A DNA stretch of 64,000 nt from Chitinophagaceae bacterium UBA1931 (GTDB lineage Bacteria > Bacteroidota > Bacteroidia > Chitinophagales > Chitinophagaceae): NCBI GenBank assembly GCA_002337125.1, contig DDFJ01000001.1, positions 62,001-126,000 of the forward strand, written 5' to 3'. The translations under genes and the position numbers were made by a program. Of the stretch, positions 1 through 9,601 are shown piece by piece. The notes beneath the pieces were generated by a model that was not told the origin of the DNA, did no database searches, and worked only from the letters and a program-made list of their open reading frames with translations. Each line of letters opens with the position of its first letter. Within the stretch, counting starts at the first letter, position 1.

Positions 1-210
1 ATGAAATGATGAGCCGCAATGATAAAAATCACTACCTACTTTCAGTAAAGTTGGATCAGGATGATCACCAGGTAATACAGGATTTGCATAGGTGTTTACA
101 TTGCTGTAATTACCTGCGGGTGAATGTTGCTGTTCCTGCGCCTGTGCAAACAACATTGCGTTCGCTGTTAATAAAAAAGTAAGAGAGCTTTTCAAAATTG
201 ATTTCTTCAT
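1..210 (-). CDS. Glycoside hydrolase family 43 protein, N-terminal 70 residues (cut by window edge)
   Basis: The visible part starts with a signal peptide (about 22 residues, ending near FAQAQ) and then reads NPVLPGDHPDPTLLKVGSDFY, which is the first blade of a GH43 five-bladed beta-propeller; the Asp of HPDPT is the expected general base. GH43 enzymes release arabinose or xylose from xylan side chains or xylo-oligosaccharides. The gene is the last visible member of the minus-strand group lacI, aguA, acetylesterase, so a xylan role is likely, but the substrate cannot be told from 70 residues. The rest lies outside the window. Confidence 0.8.
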   Translation of the reverse strand, partial: MKKSILKSSLTFLLTANAMLFAQAQEQQHSPAGNYSNVNTYANPVLPGDHPDPTLLKVGSDFYHCGSSFH

Positions 211-453
211 TGTTCAATGATTTGATTCAATAGATTTATAAATGACTGAATTGGTTTTTAAATAAATCAGGCGTTTTTCATTTCTGCCTGTTGATAAAAA
301 TGAGTTCACCAACGAAAAGAAATGCCTTCCTTGTATAATAAATGTAAAAAATACACTTGTAATTATGGCCGCAATTTTATCTTGTATCGTTTCCTTAATT
401 TTCAACTCAAATTTTTATTTGACGTTAATGTTTATTAATTCTTGTGATTGATT

Positions 454-2382
454 TTATTTATCCGTTCTGAATGGAGATGCAGGCAATCCTTCTTTGTTAT
501 ATAAATTCGGATGTACAGGATTATCAGCCCAGGCGTAACGTACATAAACAGGGTTGGGAACGTTTTCATTCCACACAACTACTTTGTCGCCTTCAATTTT
601 TGCTTTTGCCCATACAAATTTCTTATCAGCTCCAGCTATTGCAAAGTCTCCGGGTTCTTCGTTATCGTTTGTAATTAATCCGCTTCCGGTATTTGAAAAA
701 TTAATTATGATTTTGTTGCCTTCTGTTACAGTATTCTGAAAGATTGGTCCTGAATAAACAATGTCTTTGTGGTAAGCTAATTTCAATGCAGCGAGAGCTA
801 ATCTTTCACCAACATCTTTTTTATTGTCAGGATGAATATCATTCCATTCACCAAGATCAATTGTAACGGCCATTGCTGTATTGGAAACCTGTAATGATTT
901 TAATTGTGCTTCTCTCAGTTCTGCCCAGCCGCTTTCAGATGGGAGATAGTTATAGTCCATGAAATTGGGTAACTGTACCGATAAGAAAGGCAGATTTCCT
1001 TCGTTCCATTTTGCACGCCAGTCATTGATGAGTGATGGCATCAGCTGTGCATATTCATTTGCTTTCCCTGCATTACTTTCGCCCTGGTACCAGCAAAAAC
1101 CTTTTATTGTGAAATTAATTACGGGTGCAACCATTGCATTGTATAATGCAGCGGGCTGGTTCTGAAATGAAATTCCGCCAAAACCTCCACCACGGCCAAA
1201 TGGTTGAAATACATCACCAACTTTGTATTGCCATGTGCCTTTCAGATCAACTGTGTCACTACCTGCAAAAACGCAATAAGGTTTATCCGGAACAAAACCA
1301 CCTTTGCCTGCTGTATTCGTAACACGTACAACAAAAATATTTTTACCTGCTTTTAATAAATCAGCAGGTACAGTATATCTTCTTTGCGGATACTGGTAGG
1401 TTGTTGATCCCACAAGTTTTCCATTGATATATAATTCATCGGCATCAACAATTCTTCCAAGAAAAACCTTTGCCTGTTTGCCTGTCATTGAAGCAGGTAT
1501 ATCAACTATTTTCCTGTACCATACAACACCATTCAGATCTTTAATGCCTTGATCTTCCCAGTAACCGGGAATATTTATCGTACGCCATCCGGTTGGATTA
1601 TAATCAACAGAAAACCATTTTTTGCTGCTGAGTAAACCCTGGTCGGTTTGCTGGCGTGGTTTAAAAGTTCCATTTCTGCCAAAGCTGTTGAGGTATGCTG
1701 TGTCTTTATTTTTTTGAATGATGGAAGAGATGGAAGTGAAATTTTTTAATCCATCTTCACTCACCCATGCTTCAATTGGAGTACCGCCTACTGAAGCATT
1801 TATAATACCTATGGGAATATGATACTCTTCATAAATTCTTTTTGCAAAGAAGTATGCAACGGCTGAGAATGGTCTTACCTGTTCGCCAACTGCAGGAGCC
1901 CAGTTGCCTGATGGTAAATCGTTTTGTGGAGCTTGCAGGTTTGTAACGTTTGGTACCCAAAACTGTCGTATTTCAGGAAAATTTGCATCGGCAATTTCTT
2001 TAGCGTAACGTACATCGTGTATGTTCAGCTGATGAACCATATTACTTTGCCCGCTGCAAAACCAAACATCTCCAAATAAAATATCATTAAGTGTAATCTT
2101 ATTTTTTCCTGTAAACTCAAGTGTATACGGACCACCTGCCGGAGTAGGAGGCAGGGTTAATTTCCAGTTGCCTTTTGAGTCGGCCTTTGTTGCAAATTTT
2201 TTGTTTTTAAATTTCAGAATAACTTTTTCATTGGGAGATGACCACCCCCAAATGTTTACATTGGCATCACGCTGCAAAATCATACTGTCTTTGATAATTG
2301 CAGGTAATTTTATTTGTGCAGTTGATTGGAAAGCAAACAACATCGTTACAATAACCGTAAAAGCAGCAATACGTAATTTCAT
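454..2382 (-). CDS. Sialate O-acetylesterase-type SGNH hydrolase, probable acetylxylan esterase
   Basis: The 642-residue protein has a signal peptide (residues 1-22, ending STAQ), an N-terminal beta domain, and an SGNH block I at FCSGQSNM (nucleophile Ser113). A GH2-like jelly-roll sugar-binding module is inserted at about residues 250-350. Further blocks CWYQGESNA and NDIHPDNK (catalytic Asp/His) follow. This layout is normal for Bacteroidota sialate O-acetylesterase family members, many of which remove acetyl groups from plant polysaccharides. Because it sits next to GH67 and GH43 genes, deacetylation of glucuronoxylan is the likeliest job; that is inferred from context. It is on the same strand as aguA, 337 bp downstream of it. 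Confidence 0.8.
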   Translation of the reverse strand: MKLRIAAFTVIVTMLFAFQSTAQIKLPAIIKDSMILQRDANVNIWGWSSPNEKVILKFKNKKFATKADSKGNWKLTLPPTPAGGPYTLEFTGKNKITLNDILFGDVWFCSGQSNMVHQLNIHDVRYAKEIADANFPEIRQFWVPNVTNLQAPQNDLPSGNWAPAVGEQVRPFSAVAYFFAKRIYEEYHIPIGIINASVGGTPIEAWVSEDGLKNFTSISSIIQKNKDTAYLNSFGRNGTFKPRQQTDQGLLSSKKWFSVDYNPTGWRTINIPGYWEDQGIKDLNGVVWYRKIVDIPASMTGKQAKVFLGRIVDADELYINGKLVGSTTYQYPQRRYTVPADLLKAGKNIFVVRVTNTAGKGGFVPDKPYCVFAGSDTVDLKGTWQYKVGDVFQPFGRGGGFGGISFQNQPAALYNAMVAPVINFTIKGFCWYQGESNAGKANEYAQLMPSLINDWRAKWNEGNLPFLSVQLPNFMDYNYLPSESGWAELREAQLKSLQVSNTAMAVTIDLGEWNDIHPDNKKDVGERLALAALKLAYHKDIVYSGPIFQNTVTEGNKIIINFSNTGSGLITNDNEEPGDFAIAGADKKFVWAKAKIEGDKVVVWNENVPNPVYVRYAWADNPVHPNLYNKEGLPASPFRTDK

Positions 2383-2505
2383 TTCAGTTTAATTATTTTA
2401 CCACATTAAAATTCATCTTTCCATATGCAGCTCCGGTTACAGCTTATAATAACCGGTTCTGAATATTGGTTCAGCAAATGTTTTGTTTAAGGGCAAAATT
2501 CAGTT

Positions 2506-2537
2506 CCGGATTTATCTGGCAATGTTCATAAATCCGG
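2506..2537. repeat. 10-bp perfect inverted repeat in the aguA-esterase spacer
   Basis: CCGGATTTAT (2506-2515) is repeated in inverse form at 2528-2537 with a 12-nt loop. It lies in the 337-bp spacer 2383-2719 between two minus-strand genes. No T-tract follows on either strand, so it is not a standard intrinsic terminator. It may be an mRNA-stabilising or processing hairpin that sets the ratio of the two products. No gene or good Bacteroidota promoter was seen in the remainder of this spacer. Confidence 0.5.
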
Positions 2538-2719
2538 CCTGGTGTTTTTATAAATCGCTTTGTGTAAGAATCAGCATTCTTAATTCTTTACACAATTTGT
2601 ATTATTCGTGAACAGAAAATTCTCAACCTATTTAACCCGGTTTTCATTCTCACTAAATCTCTTCTGTTCATCACTATCTATTTTATTCTATGTTTTGACG
2701 ATAAAACACGCATAAACTT

Positions 2720-4825
2720 TTATATTCCCGGTACAAATGGGAAACTTAAGTTTTTATAATAGTCAAGTGTCTTATCCGGTTGTTCATAATTTGCAGGTAT
2801 TTGCATTTTACTGAACGTTTGGAAATACAACAAACAGGAATTTCTCCACCATACAGCTTCGTTGTACTGAATGTTTAATAACTGTTTTACATGATCGAAT
2901 TCCTCTGCATCAACATATGGTTGCAGACTGGTCCATGTTTGCTGCATCTTTTTCACATCTTCAGCACCTGAATAATATTTATAGCAAAGTTCATCCCACA
3001 ATGTTCTTCCACTTTTCATTTTGTAATTCCACGGAACATGATGAAACCAGAGAATCATTTTTTCATCACATGTATTGATGTCTTCCCATTGCTTTCTCAC
3101 TTCGGGAAAATATTGAGCAATTGCATTACTTCCAGTTGATGTTCGGTTGAAACCAACACCCTCACTATCTGCTTTGTGATAATACACAGGATTCCATTCT
3201 GGACGTTTTAAATTATCAACCCAGGGTGCAGGACCGTAATGACCACCGGTACTCATGATATGATGCAGTCCTAACGGGTTCATGTAATTCACCATGATTT
3301 CACGGCTGCTGATCATCATGTTTTTTGCTGCCGTGACAAACTGTTGGTTATTGCTGAATGTCATTCTCAGCCATTCATCTGCAATTGTTTCACTGCTTAA
3401 ATCGTAATCCCAGCACAACCTGCCGTATGCAAACCAGTTTGCCTGTGCAAAAGGATGGCTGCACCAGTTTATATCATTACCAATATTTGAAACACCTGCC
3501 ATACCATTTAGTGAATGATGGTTGAGTGAGCCATCAATCACTTTTGCAACGGTACTGCCTTTGCCTTTACTGTATGTGTCGCTGTTCAATACCTCTTTAA
3601 ATAAAGGAGCTAAATAAATAAGACTTGTACCTTGTCCTGTATATTCCTGTGTTACCTGGAATTCCATCATTAAAGGAGTTGAAGGCATTGCTCCGAATAA
3701 AGGATGAAATGGTTCACGGGGCATAAAATCAATTGCTCCGTTCTTTACCTGCACCATTACATTGGCGCTGAATTTCCCATCGAGAGGTTGAAAATCATCA
3801 TATGCCTGCTTATGCCTGTCAACAGGATTTTCTGCTGCATAAACAAATGCACGCCAGATAATAATTCCGTTATACGGCGCTACAGCTGCAGCCAGCATAT
3901 TGGCACCATCAGCATGTGTGCGCTTGTAATCCTGCGGTCCCGGTTGGCCCTCGCTGTTAGCTTTAACCAGGAAGCCTCCAAAGTCGGGAATTAATGAATA
4001 AATTTCTTTTGCCTTTGCTTTCCACCATTCCTGTACATCACTGTTTAACGGATCAGCAGTTTTTAATCCGCCAATTTCTATTGGTGAACTGAATTTTGCA
4101 GAGAGATAAACTTTTATACCGTAAGGACGAAATACATCAGCCAGTGCTTTTACTTTCAGCAAATAAGCATTTGTAAGAATCAGTGCATTTGAATTTACAT
4201 TATTTAAAACTGCACCATTGATGCCAATGGAAGCATTGACTCTTGCATAATCAATGTATCGTTTGTCAATATAACCAGGCAGTTTATGCCAGTCCCAGAT
4301 GCTGAAACCTGCATAGCCTCTTTCAACTGTGCGGTTTAAGTTATCCCAGTGATTAAGAAGACGCAGCTTTAATTTAGGCGCAGAAACAATATTGAGATTA
4401 GAAATGTCCTGCTGTGTTTGTAATAATCTTAAAAAGTGAAAGACTCCGTATAGCAGACCAATATCTGTGTTAGCAGTAATCGTTATTTTTCCTTGTTTGC
4501 TTTTAATGATAAAGCCTTCGTTACCTGTTTCAGCTAAAGCTGGTACTGAAACTGTAACAATAAGTGTTGAATTTTTAGCTGCTGCGGTAAGAACCGAAAC
4601 CCGTTGTCCAAGTAATCCTGATAAACCATTTTTTAATTCATTCCTTGTTGCTGACAGAGTAGGGGAGTTACCAATTACAACTGGTGCTGAAATTAATGTT
4701 CTGTATTGCTGAAGCAGTGCGCTATTTGAAACAGGCGTATACCTTAACCATAAGTCATAGCCGCTCTCTGCCTTTACAGAAAGGCTGAGCAGTAAACAAA
4801 AAATGGCGGCAATCGGCTTATTCAT
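2720..4825 (-). CDS. aguA: Alpha-glucuronidase, GH67
   Basis: This 701-residue exported protein (signal peptide 1-19, ending VKA) matches GH67 along its length. It starts the mature chain with YDLWLRY, carries the catalytic acid Glu292 in NSEGQPGP, and has Asp366 in KNGAIDF and Glu394 in VTQEYTG as the paired general bases. These positions agree with or are one off from those known in the Cellvibrio enzyme. It removes 4-O-methylglucuronic acid from the ends of xylo-oligosaccharides, acting in the periplasm. Its start codon lies one base after the stop of lacI, so the regulator and enzyme are almost surely on one mRNA. Confidence 0.95.
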   Translation of the reverse strand: MNKPIAAIFCLLLSLSVKAESGYDLWLRYTPVSNSALLQQYRTLISAPVVIGNSPTLSATRNELKNGLSGLLGQRVSVLTAAAKNSTLIVTVSVPALAETGNEGFIIKSKQGKITITANTDIGLLYGVFHFLRLLQTQQDISNLNIVSAPKLKLRLLNHWDNLNRTVERGYAGFSIWDWHKLPGYIDKRYIDYARVNASIGINGAVLNNVNSNALILTNAYLLKVKALADVFRPYGIKVYLSAKFSSPIEIGGLKTADPLNSDVQEWWKAKAKEIYSLIPDFGGFLVKANSEGQPGPQDYKRTHADGANMLAAAVAPYNGIIIWRAFVYAAENPVDRHKQAYDDFQPLDGKFSANVMVQVKNGAIDFMPREPFHPLFGAMPSTPLMMEFQVTQEYTGQGTSLIYLAPLFKEVLNSDTYSKGKGSTVAKVIDGSLNHHSLNGMAGVSNIGNDINWCSHPFAQANWFAYGRLCWDYDLSSETIADEWLRMTFSNNQQFVTAAKNMMISSREIMVNYMNPLGLHHIMSTGGHYGPAPWVDNLKRPEWNPVYYHKADSEGVGFNRTSTGSNAIAQYFPEVRKQWEDINTCDEKMILWFHHVPWNYKMKSGRTLWDELCYKYYSGAEDVKKMQQTWTSLQPYVDAEEFDHVKQLLNIQYNEAVWWRNSCLLYFQTFSKMQIPANYEQPDKTLDYYKNLSFPFVPGI

Positions 4826-4826
4826 T

Positions 4827-5867
4827 TTATACAGGTCTTTTTTGGTTGTCTTTTTTTAGTGAGGATTCTCTTACGATTAACTCCGACCTTACTATAATCC
4901 TGTTGGTTGTTTGAATATCACCTGTGCCTTTTAAATGATTGATGAGGTTTCTGGCTGCAATTTCGCCCACATCTTTACCAGGGTAATTAATAGTGGTAAG
5001 CTGCGGATCTATAATTTTACTGATAGCATCATTGTTAAAACCAACAATCGCAATATCATCCGGAACATTTAAACCGTTTCGTTTTAATTCCTGCATACAA
5101 ACAGCAGCAATAAAATCATTGGTTACAAATAGTCCATCAGGAGCTGGTTTCATCGACAATATTTCATGTGCTGCCTCCAATGCACTTTCTTCACTCAAAT
5201 CCTTTACTAAAACCAGGTCTTTTTGATATTCGATACCTGCATCAAACAATGCATCCTTATATCCTCTGTGACGTTGTGAATAAACGTTTCTTTTGAGATT
5301 GGCAGTTAAGGTTGCAATACGCTTACAGCCTTGTTCAATCAGGTGATGTGTGGCTGTATAACCACATTTATAGTTATCGATGATCACATGTGTTCTTTCA
5401 CTGTTTTCATCAACACGGTCAACAAAGATGACCGGAATATTTTTCTCAAAAAATAACTTGAAGTGATTCAGGTTTTTTGTGGTAAACGATAAAGAAGCAA
5501 TTACCCCGTCAACCCGTTTGTGAAAAAGGTTGGTGGCGTTGGCTATTTCCTTTTCATAGCTTTCGCCGGAGTGTGCAATAATAATATCATAACCCGCTTC
5601 CGTGGTTACTTTTTCAATTCCTGAAAGTACAGATGTAATGAAGTTACTGTTTAACTCATGTAATAAAACTCCAATTGTATGTGATTTCTGTTTTCTCAGG
5701 CTGCTGGCGAAATTATTGTGACGGTATCCCAGTTCTTCGGCCTTTTCAACAATCCGTTTAATGGTGGTTTTGCTAAGCACTTCACTGTTATTCAATCCTC
5801 TGCTGACGGTAGCAGGCGACAGGTTCAGTTCCTTGGCAATATCATATATCGTTATATCTTTTGACAT
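4827..5867 (-). CDS. LacI-family transcriptional regulator of the xylan locus
   Basis: The 346-residue protein opens with a LacI helix-turn-helix (TIYDIAKELNLSPATVSRGL, residues 5-24) and hinge helix, followed by a periplasmic-binding-protein-like effector domain (HTIGVLLHEL, residues 64 onward; GFNNDAIS near 280). The ATG at 5867 places the helix-turn-helix at the normal distance from the N-terminus. It is the first gene of the minus-strand group and is transcribed away from susC. Two TGNAANCGNTTNCA sites in the divergent spacer suit a regulator of this family, so it probably controls both arms and itself. The effector is unknown; a xylose, glucuronate or aldouronate ligand is a guess. Confidence 0.92.
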   Translation of the reverse strand: MSKDITIYDIAKELNLSPATVSRGLNNSEVLSKTTIKRIVEKAEELGYRHNNFASSLRKQKSHTIGVLLHELNSNFITSVLSGIEKVTTEAGYDIIIAHSGESYEKEIANATNLFHKRVDGVIASLSFTTKNLNHFKLFFEKNIPVIFVDRVDENSERTHVIIDNYKCGYTATHHLIEQGCKRIATLTANLKRNVYSQRHRGYKDALFDAGIEYQKDLVLVKDLSEESALEAAHEILSMKPAPDGLFVTNDFIAAVCMQELKRNGLNVPDDIAIVGFNNDAISKIIDPQLTTINYPGKDVGEIAARNLINHLKGTGDIQTTNRIIVRSELIVRESSLKKDNQKRPV

Positions 5868-5914
5868 GATGCTAGCTTGATAATCAGTGCTAAAATAGGA
5901 AATTTTAGAAAAAT

Positions 5915-5934
5915 AAATGCAATCGGTTGCATTT
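5915..5934. promoter_or_regulatory. LacI-type operator 1
   Basis: AAATGCAATCGGTTGCATTT has perfect 8-bp arms around a central TCGG and fits the general LacI-family operator pattern TGNAANCGNTTNCA at 5918-5931. It lies about 50 bp upstream of the lacI start, which suggests autoregulation. The family pattern is known; the pairing with this regulator is inferred. Confidence 0.75.
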
Positions 5935-6130
5935 TCTAATTTTTTTTTTATTTTGCATCATAAATGTCATTTGAACACATATTGAAAGAGGTGCATTAAT
6001 CACACTTTTACCAATGAAAAATGACATTAAACGATTGAGTTAAGCAGTATAATCACTAATTGACTTGTTGGGTACGAAAAGCAGAAATTATAAAAAATTG
6101 GCCATTTATGGTTTTTTTTATGCACAATTT

Positions 6131-6146
6131 ATGCAACCGATTACAT
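6131..6146. promoter_or_regulatory. LacI-type operator 2
   Basis: ATGCAACCGATTACAT is the reverse complement of operator 1 with one changed base, and its core also fits TGNAANCGNTTNCA. The centres of the two operators are 214 bp apart, which would allow DNA looping. The 580-bp spacer 5868-6447 holds both sites and a weak promoter candidate for susC (ATTG at 6244-6247, 21-bp gap, TATATTTC at 6269-6276). No gene was supported in the spacer. Confidence 0.7.
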
Positions 6147-6447
6147 TGCTTTTTTAGTTATTGATTTTTTGCTGAAGCACTGCTGTATGAAACGATTTTT
6201 ATCACAATCTGACAAACGAAATTCTTCTCTTGCAGAGGTGCAGATTGCTTTTGCCAAAAGCTTCACTTTATATTTCACAACTCTACTGGTATATCCAATA
6301 CATTTTTGTCTTCTGTGTATTCATTCAAGACACAAAATTGAACGGCTTTATTCTTCTTCAGCTTACACATAATCCCCGTTAAAAGCACACGAAACAACGA
6401 CATGCGAAACCAAATACTATATAAAAGCTTAATTAAAAATTGTCTTT

Positions 6448-9400
6448 ATGTTTAAAAACTTATATGCAAAAATTCTATGCCTTACAGTGGCTGTACAGGC
6501 TTTTGCAGTCATGGCTTTTGCACAAAACCTTTCCGTAAAAGGCCATGTAACTGATGAAAACAATAGCCCTGTTGTTGGGGCATCAGTAATTGTAAAAGGA
6601 ACAAAAGTTGGTGTAACTACCGATACCAAAGGTGATTTTACAATATCAGCAGCTAAAGGAGCTACATTAGTGATAAGTGCGATTAATTACTTGCCAAAAG
6701 AAATTAAAGTAGCCGGTGATGCTGCTGTAACTGTAGTTCTTTCTGCATCTGATAAAGCGCTTGGTGAAGTAATCGTAATTGGTTATGGTACCCAGCGTAA
6801 AAAAGATGTAACAACCTCCATTGCCACAATGGCTGGTGATAAACTGAATGAAGTACCTGGTGTTGACATTACAAGAGCTCTGCAAGGCCGTATTGCCGGT
6901 GTAGAAATGGCTCAAACATCAACCAAACCTGGTTCAGGAATGCAGATCCGCATTCGTGGTACACGTTCATTGAACGCATTAAATGATCCGTTGATTGTTC
7001 TTGATGGTATACCTTTCCCGGGATATCTGAATGATATCAGTCCAAGTGAAATTAAAAGTATTGATATCTTAAAAGATGCATCTGCTACAGCTATTTACGG
7101 CTCTCGTGGTGCAAATGGTGTTATCCTGGTAACAACAAATAAAGGTAATGTTGGGCAAAAAGCTCATATAACATATAACGGATATACCGGTATTAAAAAA
7201 GTATGGGGTCAATATCCAATGATGAGTGGTCCTGAATACGCAGCTCTGCGTAAAGCAAATAATGCTGCTCCCGGATCAACTTTACGGTATAATACGATTG
7301 ACGAAAACGATAGTACTAACACCAACTGGCAAGATCTTCTCTACCAGAATGGTTTTGTTACAAATCATGATTTAGGTATCAGTGGTGGTACAGATAAAGG
7401 GAGTTACAGTGTGGGCTTTACTTATTTTAAAGACCAGGCGGTTATTCCTCTTCAATACTACGAACGTTACACAATCCGCACGGCTCTTGATCAGCGCATT
7501 GGAAAACTGCTGCACATTGGCTTAGTTACAAACAATTATTATGTAAATAGCCATGACCAGAATTTATCAGCTGGAAATGTTCTGGGACTTTCTCCTCTTA
7601 CGAAAGCTCAAAATGCAAATGGCTCATGGAACAGAAGTGTTACGATTAATACATCTGGTCCTCAATGGGCATACACTTCACATGCTTTAAAAGGCTTGGG
7701 CGATCAATATGTAGATCTTACAAGAAGCTACAGTTCTTACAACTCTATTTTCGCTGAAGTTAAAATACCTGGTATTGAAGGGTTGAAATACAGGATTAAT
7801 CTTGGTTTAAACTTCCACCAGCATGATTATGGTACTTATACAGGAACTGGCGTGTTCAGTGGTGTAACCAATACAGCTTCCAGCGCATCGGTTAACAATA
7901 CAAAACAAGTTGGCTGGGCAGTAGAAAATCTGTTGACTTATGATCGCACATTCGCACAAAAACATAAAATAAACGTAACTGCATTATATTCTTCAGAGCA
8001 AGCTACACAATGGTATTCTTCTCTTTCCGCAACCAATATTGCTTCTGATGCCTTCCAGTTTTACAACTTACAGCAAATAATAGCTGACCAGGGCGGTACC
8101 AACACTGTTGGTGGAGGTAGTTATTGGCAAAAAGGTTTGTTATCCTATATGGGTCGTATAATGTATAATTATAATGATAAGTATATGGTAAGTGCAAGTT
8201 TCCGTTCTGATGCTTCTTCAGTACTTGCTCCTGGTCATCAATACCATTCATATCCTGCTGTATCTGCAGCTTGGAATGTGAAGAGCGAAAGCTTCCTGAA
8301 AAATGTAAAAGCAATTGATGCTTTAAAACTCCGTGTAGGTTATGGTGAAACTTCAAACCAGGCAATTGATCCTTATAAAACACTTGGTGGTTTAAGTACA
8401 AGTCCTTATAATTTTGGTGAAACAGGTTATGCAATGGGTTATTATGTAACCACACTTCCTAACCCGAAACTGGGATGGGAATTTTCAAAGACCATGAACT
8501 ATGGTATTGATTTTACTTTACTGAACAGTCGTTTAAACGGTACACTGGAATATTATGTTGTAAATACAAGCAATGTATTGCTGGATGTAGGGATGCCTGC
8601 AACATCAGGTGTAAATTCGTATAAAGCAAATATCGGTTCAACACAAAACAAGGGAATCGAACTGTCGCTAAACGGAACTATACTGGATAATTATCATGGC
8701 TGGACATGGGAGCTTGGATTTAATATTTACAGGAATAGAAATAAAATAGTCAGCCTTTATTCAGGTCTGCCATACGAGAAAGGAAACCTCTGGTTTCCAG
8801 GGCATCCTATTGACGTAATGTACGACTACAAAAAAGTTGGATTGATTACTTATGCCGATAGTACCAGCGGTTATATGGCTGCTTATTATGCAACTCCAAA
8901 TGTTGGTATGATTAAAGTAGCCTATAATATGAATGATACATCACTGCATTTTGTAAATGGTGTACCAAACAGGAAAATCAGAACAGGAAATGGTCTGGAT
9001 GATGATGACCGCCAGATTTATGAAGTACAGCCTGATTTTGAAGGCGGCTTCAATACACGTGTTGCATACAAAAACATTGATTTAAGTATTACCGGTTACT
9101 TCAAAAAAGGTGGTTTACTTATCAGCACACTTTATTCATCTAATGGATACCTGAATAACCTCAATACAAGAGCTGGTAATAATGTGAAAGTTGATTACTG
9201 GACACCGAATGCAAAGAATGCGAATGATTTCAGCAATTTTGCACCAAGGCCAGGCGGTAAAAGTGGTTCAGGCGACAACCCTGCTTTTGGATCAACACTT
9301 GGTTATTTCGATGCTTCTTATCTGAAGGTCCGTACAATCACCTTAGGTTACAATTTTGATCAGAGATGGTTAAAATCTGCAGGTATTGAAAGAATGCGTG

Positions 9401-9591
9401 CTTACGTTACCGTTGAAAATCCATTTGTATTCTTCTCCCCATATACAAGAATGTCGCACATGGATCCTGAAACCAATGCACATGGTAATGAGTATTCAGC
9501 AGTGGCTGCAGCTCCGTACCGTATTCTTACAATTGGTACAAATACACCTTCAACCCGCAATTTCTTATTTGGCTTAAACGTAACATTCTAA
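6448..9591 (+). CDS. SusC/RagA-family TonB-linked outer membrane transporter
   Basis: This 1047-residue protein has a signal peptide (1-25, ending AFA), a CarboxypepD_reg-like domain (about 28-105, VKGHVTDENNSPVVGASV), the SusC TonB-box region (EVIVIGYGTQRKKDVTTSI), a plug with the RIRGTRSLNALNDPLIVLDG signature, and a beta-barrel ending in Phe (LFGLNVTF). It imports oligosaccharides across the outer membrane together with the SusD partner that starts 10 bp downstream. Enzymes around it point to xylo- or aldouronic oligosaccharides. No N-terminal STN signalling domain is present, so it is not a FecI/FecR-coupled SusC. Control is probably by the neighbouring LacI protein. Confidence 0.95.
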   Translation: MFKNLYAKILCLTVAVQAFAVMAFAQNLSVKGHVTDENNSPVVGASVIVKGTKVGVTTDTKGDFTISAAKGATLVISAINYLPKEIKVAGDAAVTVVLSASDKALGEVIVIGYGTQRKKDVTTSIATMAGDKLNEVPGVDITRALQGRIAGVEMAQTSTKPGSGMQIRIRGTRSLNALNDPLIVLDGIPFPGYLNDISPSEIKSIDILKDASATAIYGSRGANGVILVTTNKGNVGQKAHITYNGYTGIKKVWGQYPMMSGPEYAALRKANNAAPGSTLRYNTIDENDSTNTNWQDLLYQNGFVTNHDLGISGGTDKGSYSVGFTYFKDQAVIPLQYYERYTIRTALDQRIGKLLHIGLVTNNYYVNSHDQNLSAGNVLGLSPLTKAQNANGSWNRSVTINTSGPQWAYTSHALKGLGDQYVDLTRSYSSYNSIFAEVKIPGIEGLKYRINLGLNFHQHDYGTYTGTGVFSGVTNTASSASVNNTKQVGWAVENLLTYDRTFAQKHKINVTALYSSEQATQWYSSLSATNIASDAFQFYNLQQIIADQGGTNTVGGGSYWQKGLLSYMGRIMYNYNDKYMVSASFRSDASSVLAPGHQYHSYPAVSAAWNVKSESFLKNVKAIDALKLRVGYGETSNQAIDPYKTLGGLSTSPYNFGETGYAMGYYVTTLPNPKLGWEFSKTMNYGIDFTLLNSRLNGTLEYYVVNTSNVLLDVGMPATSGVNSYKANIGSTQNKGIELSLNGTILDNYHGWTWELGFNIYRNRNKIVSLYSGLPYEKGNLWFPGHPIDVMYDYKKVGLITYADSTSGYMAAYYATPNVGMIKVAYNMNDTSLHFVNGVPNRKIRTGNGLDDDDRQIYEVQPDFEGGFNTRVAYKNIDLSITGYFKKGGLLISTLYSSNGYLNNLNTRAGNNVKVDYWTPNAKNANDFSNFAPRPGGKSGSGDNPAFGSTLGYFDASYLKVRTITLGYNFDQRWLKSAGIERMRAYVTVENPFVFFSPYTRMSHMDPETNAHGNEYSAVAAAPYRILTIGTNTPSTRNFLFGLNVTF

Positions 9592-9601
9592 AAAATACAA
9601 T

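Noticed and set aside
2506..2537. Inverted repeat as an intrinsic terminator of aguA
   Set aside because: Stem is good, but no T-tract follows on the minus strand, so it was kept only as a hairpin.
6169..6372. 67-codon ORF in the lacI-susC spacer
   Set aside because: Its start codon is not ATG, no domain is seen, and it lies in the regulatory region with operators.
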